Shown piece after piece: positions 55,753 to 64,000 of a stretch of DNA of 64,000 nucleotides. The position numbers and the translations under genes are program-made. Under the pieces are notes generated by a model, which was given only the letters and a program-made list of their open reading frames with translations, did no database searches and had not been told where the DNA came from. Numbering within the stretch: the stretch's first letter is position 1; each line of letters starts with the position of its first letter. Origin of the DNA: Endomychus coccineus (lineage: Eukaryota > Arthropoda > Insecta > Coleoptera > Endomychidae); assembly GCA_958510875.1 (NCBI GenBank), contig OY294067.1, positions 232,839,771-232,903,770 of the forward strand. The letters are read 5' to 3'.

Positions 55753-56560
55753 TACCAACAAGAATGCGCCATTCCCACATACGTGGGTAACATACAACCA
55801 TCCATCATCTCAAAAATAGTAGAGATCCATTCAGAAAGGCTTAAGAAGGACATTTAAGCAAAAATCTGCAAATTTCTTTAGTTAATACTGATTATAATAC
55901 TTCCCTTGTAGGTATTATCTACGTATAAGGAGGGAAGTAAAAATAGTAAAGCTTAAATTGGAAATGATACACCAAAATAATTTTATTCTTTGAAGATCAC
56001 TCATATCATAATAATATATTTGCAAATACCAACTTATCTAATCAATCTCATCACAATCGAATGATACCCATTGAAGATATTCATTTTACCGATCTCTCCA
56101 CTTGACCTAGTGCTTTAAGTCACCATTTAACTGAAATGATTGTTACTGAAGGCGCTGTTCAAATCATAGAAATCTTTCCCTTAGATGAAATTGGAGCTGG
56201 AAGAAAATCTTCACCCATGCAATATACGAAAGTTAACAAACGGTGAAAGTAAATGGAGATTGTTTGGTTTATTCAAATAAAACAAATTCTTTTACTGCAT
56301 TTTTTGTGAAGTATTTACTCATCAATTAATTTGTAGTTATTCCAACTTGAGCCTATTCTCTATGACTTTTTCTCGTCATCTAAGAGTATGGAAGCGTTCG
56401 AAAATAGCACAAAAATGGCGAGAATTAAAATTACGCTTGGACAAAGAATACACTACTAACAAAGATCAACAGAAATCTTTCGAAATTGAAAAAAGACAAG
56501 TTCAATTATCAAACGAATAATTTGTATTGTACAGTATTAGCTGTTAGAGTGAATAACCAG
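55753..56560. other. AT-rich, possible degraded transposon 5' region
   Basis: No clear domain is visible. It directly precedes the ZMYM1-like hAT relic and may be part of it, but I see no definite motif. Confidence 0.3.
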
Positions 56561-57010
56561 AGACTTTACCAACACAACAATGGAAATTTCGTAACATGGT
56601 TGAAAAGTTGCCAAAATCTGATCCAGTTATACTGGAACATGTGAATAACATTGAGAAACCTAAACCTATATCCCTCATTAATTGGGAAATCATTTTCAAA
56701 ATAAATTATTTGGTTTTTTAGCAAAAAATGTATTCAGCGTGAAATATTAAACTGCCTAAATTTCCTAAAATTGGTTTGAAATGTTGGCAAAATTGGATCC
56801 AGTTATACTGGAACATGTGAAAAACATTGAATAATCAACACAACTAAATCAACATATGCCTCATTTTTGAGAAATCATTTTCAAATTGAATTATTTATTG
56901 GTTTCATTATCAAAAAATATTCAATTTGAAATTTTAAACTACGTTAAGTCAGCAAAATATTATTTCATCATTTTAGATGAAACTCTCGATCCCACCCACG
57001 TTGTGTAGCT
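56561..57010 (+). pseudogene. ZMYM1-like hAT transposase relic with internal duplication
   Basis: The plus strand reads EMLAKLDPVILEHVKNIE and VKSAKYYFIILDETLDPTHV, the block around the first catalytic Asp in ZMYM1-like hAT transposases. The first part is present twice (GATCCAGTTATACTGGAACA at 56620 and 56797, period 176-177). Stops are frequent. No ends were found. Confidence 0.8.
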
Positions 57011-58408
57011 TACTTCTGTTTTCTTGTTTATTACTCCTAAAATGGAGTCGAAATTAGATAATACTTTTAAGGTGTTTTTAAAGTTGTAAACTGACAAATA
57101 TTACCAACATTTGAAATAAAATTTCAGGGCTTATTGCATATTCTATTGTTACATTTTCATTTTCATCAAAAATAAACATTTGATAAATAATGAATTATTC
57201 AATGGTTGTCAAAATTAGCATTTCAAAGATTAAATATATGAGCGAAGGGCTCCAAAAATGTATCGCACGCAGGCGCGTGTCCCTCAAGAACAGGCCTGCT
57301 CTCCAAAATATATCCTAGCAGCTGTAGGTTTTTTCATATCACGCCAATATTATTCAATCGGAATTGAATAGGGAAATGTTGATAACACCCAAGCTTACAC
57401 ATAATAACAATATATAAGCAATTATTTCACAACACGGTGGCATTCTTAGAATGAGTTATCATATATATTTCCATAATTACTTATAGCGTAGGTATTTACA
57501 TAGGATTACATACTATTTCCACTGTGGATTTTCATATAACTTAAAGTATTTTCTTTATTTTCTCAACAAACCCCACATTTATCAGATTTCATTCGTCTCC
57601 TCAGTTGCCGAGATCCCTTTAGATTGATATTATGATTATATGTTCAGTTCTCATCCCACAACCAAAAACATATCTAGGAGATGCTTATGGTCGAACTAGG
57701 AATTTTATAAATAGTTCTGTGGTTTTCCAATGATGTGACATCTGTGACACATTGCGTGGAATTGACAAAGTGATGGCCGAACCTTGTCATTTTTTTAATA
57801 TTATAAAAATACATGCCAGGGTTTGGTGAATTTCTTTTTGTTCAATAAGCCTTGCAGAGTATAGTGTATAGTCCAGTCAACATAACTCTGTTTTTGGGCC
57901 TAGTCCTCTGCGTCTTTTGTAAATTATCTGCTCAAATTAAGGGGTGAAATACGTGTAGAGATTCTTGAGACGGTATCTGCGATTTTGAAGTTGAGAAACG
58001 AAATTTAAAAGTTCGACCCTAGTCTAAAAAGAGCCCTCGTGGCGAACATATGGTCCTACACTATAATACCAAATGTAGTTTGAAGTTTCTTTATGAGATT
58101 GCGGTCAAGTAAAAGACAGTAGGATGATGCCGACAACAGTCTTCAATATAATTCAATCCTTCTGCTGCTCATACCATGTTACTCCAGGATGGTGGACCTA
58201 AAATTTCAGATCACTTTCTCTAATATCTTTGATTTTACTCTTATTCCGATTTTTTGGACAAATGAGTGAAGTTAGGGAATTTTGGCACAAATTTTTGTTA
58301 GATGTACGGCACTATTAGGAACAGCGTCAAACCTACAGTAAACCGGGGAGATCCCTCGATTCGTGGAAGCGGGGTACGGCTAGGATTATAATAGGAAGGC
58401 ACCATGGG
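57011..58408. other. no gene recognised
   Basis: Mixed AT-rich sequence with some GC-richer patches (57260-57310; 57890-58200). No domain, tRNA or clear terminal repeats were recognised. Confidence 0.35.
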
Positions 58409-58416
58409 CATTATAC

Positions 58417-59406
58417 TAGAGATGCAAAACTATCGATAGTGACGCCGCGCGATATATCAATTGTCTTGCTCAAAAACTATCCGATACTGTCGATAGTGCT
58501 ATCGATAGTGGAAATATTTTTTTTAACTATGACTATGACGAACACAATAGAAGCTACAAACAAAAATTGGGGTACAAACTACAAACTCGTAGAAAAACCA
58601 ATATGACGAAAATGTTTTTTCAAGTAACATAAGATGTGATCTTGTAATAGAAAACGCAAACAAAACAAACATCAGATAAAACAAAACAGTAGTTAGTATA
58701 ATAATTGTAAAAGTAAATTGACGAAAATTGGAACTTCTTTTAAAAAATAATATTGGTACAAATTATTGTACTTGTAACCACTTATTCTGACTTAGAAAAA
58801 TTTGAAAGTTCACATTTTTAGATTTTAAATTTGAACGGCGAACACTTATAATTTGACCGGCCTTAGAAAAGATGAGATCGGAAGTAACATATGTTGCTGG
58901 TATGCAAAGAAATTTTGTAGCTAACTCAATAAAAGCAAGTTGAAAGTCTGACGACGATGCCCAGTATTCAATGGGATTGGCATGTATTGGCAAGGCTTTT
59001 GATTCTATGTCCTGGCGCATAGTATTGCACCCGATGTGATAGTTGATGATTGACTAATGACTAGTGGCTGAAGGGCTTATATATGCGCATGCGGCATGCG
59101 CGAGCGGAATCACTAGTCACTGTGATGGAGCAGATATAAGGATTACAAAGGAACTGTTTAGGTTACTATTTTTGGACGTACTATAAACAGCCATCTGTTT
59201 TCCGCTACCCGTTTTTTGTTTTTCAATTCTAGATGGCGCCCCGTAGTTATACCTACTTATTTCTAAAGTAAAATATAAATATCGATAGCAGAAGCAACAA
59301 CTGTTGGTCGATAGCAGCGGCAACAACTATCGATTGTTCGATAGCGATAGTTTTTGTCTATTATATCGATACAGCGATAGTCCCATTAATAGCTCTTGCA
59401 TCTCTA
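58417..59406 (-). mobile_element. hAT element, internally deleted (990 bp)
   Basis: The ends are TAGAGATGCAAAACTATCG and TAGAGATGCAAGAGCTATT (complement of right end), with a perfect 8-bp duplication CATTATAC (58409-58416 and 59407-59414). Sub-terminal CTATCGATAG-like motifs are repeated at both ends. The transposase C-terminus remains on the minus strand. Confidence 0.95.
58763..59020 (-). pseudogene. hAT transposase dimerisation domain fragment
   Basis: The frame reads NPIEYWASSSDFQLAFIELA, TKFLCIPATYVTSDLIFSKA and GQIISVRRSNLKSKNVNFQI, the classic hATC pattern (YW, LA..YL.IPATS, FS.AG, RR..L...NV). It ends with a normal stop (58763). The catalytic region is deleted. Confidence 0.9.
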
Positions 59407-59769
59407 CATTATACGTTAGACGTAGTCGAATGATGGTCGCATATATTGAATGATTGAGAGCAGAGGCTCCCAAACTTTTTTGTTCCGTAGATCACTTGCC
59501 CTGTTTTTCGATTTTGGGTAGACCCCCTGCTTAGCTTATATTGAATTTATGAAAATTCAACGTGTTCAAGTGTGTTTTTGACTGCTGGTGTAGCGCTACT
59601 AACTTTTAAAGATTTAAATTTCTAACTGTAGTGAAGTTTAGCATGAACCATGAAAAACTAAAAAAAAACACTTGTTAAGTTTTATACATTTATTAATTAA
59701 ATTATAATTACAGCGAACCAAATTAAAATAAATACTTTTAGTGCTTTAATAATAAATGTTCAAAATTTG

Positions 59770-60130
59770 GTATCAATTTAGTTAGGTGTAATCTCAAACC
59801 TCCTCGTTAGGGATGTCCATTCTGTCTCTTTTTTTTTTGTTAGGAGATCGGCAACCGTGCTGATATGAGAATAGAAAAGCAATTGAAAACTTTCTCGCGA
59901 TATCTCATAATACGGGATAAGTAACAGGTATGTGTTTTTGAAGCCGGAATTGCTCATATACGTTTCTAAACAGTACCTCAAGTTCTTCGTTACTGCTTAT
60001 TCCGATTTGTTCCTCTTGTAATGTAGCATCCGTTTATTCAATTTCACCAAATGGGTTCATTATCCACTGTGGCAGTACTAGAGTCAAAATATCCTCAAAC
60101 CTAGTTTTAAAATCTGAATAGATGGCATTT
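59770..60130 (-). pseudogene. hAT transposase C-terminal relic (ZBED/SCAND3-like)
   Basis: The minus strand reads LVLPQWIMNPFGEIE, a stop, then TDATLQEEQIGISSNEELEV and LFRNVYEQF. This fits the order WVLNPF...LQEELI.L..D.EL...F of ZBED5/SCAND3-like hAT proteins. The following IKTKKRNRL-type region is only faintly visible, with stops. Confidence 0.75.
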
Positions 60131-60167
60131 GAATGTTGAAGGTATGTTGGAACATCCCCCTGGCTGT

Positions 60168-60622
60168 CATGGGCACCGACTTTTAAAAATTATTGGGGGG
60201 GCCTAAAAGTGATTGTTGGGGGGAGGGGGTAAGGGTCAAGGTTGAAAATTTTACTTGGATCGTCCTTTTAACGATAATCAAGAGTTTTAAACTGTTGATT
60301 ATCGTGAAAAGGACGGAAACTGTGAGTTTAGGTTTTGTATTGCTAAACTTGCTTGACGATTGTTTTCCACAACGAAACTTTATCACATTACAAAGGCAGT
60401 AGATTATGTATTCATTCGTGCAAGTGAATAAATCATTTTTATCAAACAAAATATAGATACGAAAGTTTGTTTACAGTTTTTAATAGTTTGTTTATGGTTT
60501 GAATGGTAATTTTTGGGAAGGGGGCTGAGCCCGCCTTTCTGAACATTGGGGATGCTGAGCCTCCCTTCCCACAACATTCGGGGGGCTCGAGCCCCTTGGG
60601 CCCCATGGAGTCGGCGCCCATG
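60168..60622. mobile_element. hAT MITE nested in another hAT
   Basis: Ends CATGGGCACCGAC and CATGGGCGCCGAC (complement of right end) with a perfect 8-bp duplication CTGGCTGT (60160-60167 and 60623-60630). It has no gene. GC-rich ends and an internal hairpin (CGTCCTTTTAACGATAATCAA paired across 60265-60318). Confidence 0.9.
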
Positions 60623-61010
60623 CTGGCTGTCTTTACGAAACTCTGAAATAAGAATGGACAAGAATTTCTACTGCACGTATGAGGCTAATCCGGTAATTCT
60701 TATCATTATGTGCAACTTCTCACCAGTGACCACAAAGCGAATAGCTTTTCACTTAACTAATACACAATTTTATGAAATATTCTAAATTAATTACTTATAC
60801 AAGACCGTAGTGTATTGTAGGTCGATTTTTTACGTTTTCACGTCAAAACTAAGTAACAAATCTATCTGTCTATGTGAGTTATTTGCATTAATTGCTTGAA
60901 TGAGATCTACAATCGTGGCTCCCATTTAAGCCTCATAGACCCCCAATTTTTTGGATGACGTCGGACCCTAGGGGTCGATGTAGACCACTTTGAGTGTCAC
61001 TGATTTAGAG

Positions 61011-62639
61011 CTTTCATATATGATACAGTGACATTCTTTTGAATATAATTAAGTTTTGTTTGAGTGTTTCATTGGAATCTTTAATATATTACCAATTCTA
61101 ATAGTTTAGCCATAAATAAAGCCCTCATCGATTCTAGAACGTCGATTGGCATACGAATCCACTCTTGACATGATTTGGCCAAAGTCATGGATTTTTGAAA
61201 TGTCTAGTGGGTTATAAGAGCGAACTAACTTTAGAAAAAAAGAGAACAACGATTCAATAATTAAATAGAATCAGCCATTAATTGTTGAAAATCCATTTTA
61301 ATTTAATAATAAAATAATCATTAAAAGCTCAATTGTCACTAATTCAATAAATATATGTAACTATAGTTTCTCTTACACCGAAGCTTCATCAAACAAATAT
61401 TACAGAGTGCTATACTTTGTGGTATTTGTAACTATTTATTTATTAAATTAGTTCATTATATTTAAGTTTAATAATAATTTACTTCGTACCTACTTTATTG
61501 AATGAGGTTGTTGCCGTTAATGCATTGAAATGCATAGAGTATGAGAATGATATAGCTTGAAGCAAGAGGAGAGGCAAGTTTGTTAACCTGAGGGATGTTG
61601 AAATCATCAAATCGGTCTATACAGGCGTGTATAGTATCCAATTTTGAACTGCGTGCAGCCTGTATCCTAACAACTCTCACGCGAGCGATGATGGACGAAA
61701 AGCTAAAACTACAGTGACAATGAAAGGAAATTAAGGTGCAACGTTGCGGAAAACATAGCGGGTCGGGTGCTTGCATCCATATTGGATGTAACCGATTTCA
61801 GGAGGATTTGCTAAATCCCCGTTCGCGTTTTATCAGTGTAAGGGGGTTAGAACTGCTGTATTTGCAGAAACTGGATTTTTATTATGAGTATAATTTTGCT
61901 ACGCTACATTTTAATGCTTGTTGGTATTGCGATACGGATATTTAGAGAATACTCTTTGATTCACCTTATTTTTAATTAATCAGTATTTTCGTTATCGAAG
62001 CCTCACACAATATTTGAGATAATGAACAAAAAAAAGGAACGTTGTATTTTTCACCTGCGGCAGATAAGCAGAAAAGTTGCAGATAGGACTGAAAATATAC
62101 ATATTTTGGTAACAAAGATATACCATATACTGAGTTTTATATCTGTGGAATATTCACTGTAATGATAGCAAAATCTATATATTTTCTAAAATGTCATGAT
62201 CGAGTTGTTTTTCCTATGAAAATGCTAGCGTAGCCTGCGAAATGCGCATATTATTTCAAAAATCTATAATAAACCATAAAGGAGTTCACACTGTGGATAA
62301 ACTATCATTATAACACTATGAATGAAGAAACAATCACCCTAATCCACTAAAATTACTGAGGACCTCTCAGGTACCAAGTAGCCATCAATAATAGTATGTG
62401 CCTATCTGAATACTATTTCTAATCAGTAGGGTATGTAAAGTATTACCCCATCTGGAGATAGATCTGAATTCATTAAATCACTCATACATTTCGATTCCTT
62501 CTAAATTACATGAATTTCCCACCATTATTTTTCTTCATATACGCAAATTGTTCTTCATACCGAGTTAGAATATTCCCTCTAGTATGGTCCACAAAGCATT
62601 TGGCACACGACCGAATTTGTCGAAGTCGAACATTATCAG
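61011..62639. other. no gene recognised
   Basis: AT-rich. The 93-codon minus frame at 61776-61495 (VRIQAARSSKLDTIHACIDR) has no family I recognise, and I do not call it a gene. No terminal repeats were seen. Confidence 0.35.
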
Positions 62640-63090
62640 AACCTTTTGACTTTTATTGGACTCTTTGGAAGTTGTGATTCAAATTTGGTTAATTAGTTGC
62701 GTTCCAATTTCCTTTTTTGCTTAGAAATTAATTTATTGAGCAGAGATTCATCATAACCATTGTCCAACACTAACTGACAACTGCTGACATATCTCAAGTT
62801 CGTTGTTATAATTTTACAGGCTAAAAGGAATAAGAACTGATAAGCAGCTTCCTTTCCTTAATATTGACAGTAAAAAGACTGTAATCACTTATTATAAAAG
62901 ACTCCTTGAGCCAAGAAAATTATAACAACGAAGTTGGGAAACTTTAGCAAATAGCGTTGAACAATGGTTGTGACAAATCTTTCATCTTTAACTCAATTTC
63001 TGAACTAAAAAGGAAATTGGAACTTTACCAATTGAACAAATTAGAGCCACTTCCCAAATAGTTCAACATAATCCAAAAGTTTCTTCCTTC
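62640..63090. repeat. imperfect inverted repeat, arms about 165 bp
   Basis: The left arm (about 62640-62815, with TTCCAATTTCCTTTTTTG, CATAACCATTGT and GTTCGTTGTTATAATTTT) is the approximate complement of the right arm (about 62918-63085). Many substitutions show age. Possibly an old foldback element. Confidence 0.7.
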
Positions 63091-64000
63091 TATAGTTGAT
63101 AAACATCATAATTTGTTTCCAAAATTTGAAATACAACCCGTTTATAGATGCAAGAATTAGCTTAAAATGCGCAAAGTGCCAAAGAAATTAGTGGTTTGGC
63201 TTGTCTTTCTGGTGAAACTGGGAAAAACGCACTTGCGATAAAAGTTGAAAATAAAAAAATGTATAACAATCGTACCTAAATTTTTTCAGATTTTTTCTAC
63301 CTTTCACATTCCTCCCCCACTTTTAAGAATTTTAGAGTTTCCATATCCGGAAAATATGATTTTTTCAGAAAAATTCGCCCATGTACCTATAAACATCTGA
63401 TAAGTATATTATTTTTATTTCATTTTTAACCAAATTCTACAAGTTACGGAACCGGCGATAAGAGAGATTTTACTTAGCATTTTCCCATTTAATTGATTAA
63501 TTTTACTTTTTCTATTGATGTCATTACTATATGTGACGTTCGTCTATATAATGAACCAATATTTCGATAGACGACGTGTCACTCAATTATATGTGACAAA
63601 AACAAGTTCAAAAAGAACAATCAATTTTTATTCTTTAAAACTATTCTACAAAAACAAAAAAAAACAGGTGACAACAAAATTATGACATAAAAAAGTATTT
63701 ATGATAATCAACAAAACCCGAATCTATACTTAATATATTTGAGATTTTTAACATATTTATTTTCAAACATTTTCCATTTTAAACAATCCCCTATTTTTTT
63801 TTTGAGTTTTCCGTAAAGATAACTCGAAAAATATGCGTTTTGGAAAAAAATTATCCTCCAAAAAAGACTTTTATTCTTATACTACATATTATTTATTCCA
63901 CTATTCTTCTATCGATCGGATACATGATTCCGAAAATTTTCCTGGACTCATGGGAAACCGGATATTCCACGGAAAATATGAATTTTCCGAAAACAATGTT
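63091..64000. other. AT-rich, no gene recognised; short direct repeat
   Basis: A CGGAAAATATGA-TTTTC block occurs at about 63350 and again at about 63972, suggesting a repeat cut by the window end. No coding motifs. Confidence 0.35.

Larger units (their letters stand above)
59461..61002 (-). mobile_element. hAT element (1.5 kb) with a nested hAT MITE
   Basis: The left end CAGAGGCTCCCAAACTTTTT and right end (complement CAGTGACACTCAAAGTGG) are typical of Tip100/Charlie-like hATs. The 8-bp duplication ATTGAGAG/ATTTAGAG (59453-59460 and 61003-61010) has one mismatch. A degraded transposase C-terminus lies at about 59770-60130 and a younger element at 60168-60622. Confidence 0.85.

Noticed and set aside
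61495..61776. 93-codon minus-strand ORF as a small gene
   Set aside because: No recognisable domain, no splice sites or promoter, and the surrounding sequence is featureless.

Overview
The window is AT-rich animal nuclear DNA, most likely from an insect. Spliced coding exons, GT-AG introns and arthropod-type transposon families (BEL/Pao, Ty3/gypsy, Penelope, CACTA-like, PIF/Harbinger, hAT, mariner) all point that way. I cannot name the species. No bacterial operon, CRISPR array or rRNA gene is visible.

One host gene is recognisable: an N-acetylgalactosamine kinase (GALK2-type GHMP kinase) on the minus strand. Coding exon 1 is at 53156-53268 and exon 2, which carries the sugar-kinase signature, is at 36817-36984. 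The exons join in phase across an intron of about 16.2 kb. I found no later exons, so the gene probably continues past the left edge or lies beyond the transposon-filled first 36 kb.

Almost everything else is mobile DNA. From 0 to 6.3 kb there are LINE fragments, a decayed satellite-like repeat and a 1.2 kb foldback element. From 6.7 to 25.2 kb an old Ty3/gypsy element has been split by a BEL/Pao element (9527-15398, 5-bp target duplication), a hAT element (16062-21591, 8-bp duplication) and a PIF/Harbinger element (21724-24826, TAA duplication). The hAT itself carries two further insertions: a 1.1 kb element with long inverted repeats, and a 3.1 kb element encoding a 680-codon hAT-like protein of a family I cannot name. 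Just downstream is a Penelope-like element (25328-27673) with a well-formed hammerhead ribozyme and a GIY-YIG domain.

From 28 to 36 kb there are a LINE, a Penelope relic and a set of nested palindromes in an (AT)n tract, including two inverted copies of a tRNA-like gene with a serine AGA anticodon. The 16.2 kb GALK2 intron 1 (36985-53155) holds LINE copies, an internally deleted mariner, a 5.5 kb near-perfect palindrome (41967-47486) and a 5.4 kb CACTA-like transposon (47555-52957) with an open 689-codon transposase and a spliced accessory gene.

Upstream of GALK2 (53.3-64 kb) lie a mariner relic, a ZMYM1-like hAT relic and three short hAT elements with readable target duplications, one nested inside another. 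Most transposase and polymerase genes are broken. The CACTA-like transposase is the main exception. All family calls come from reading motifs by eye; no database search was run.
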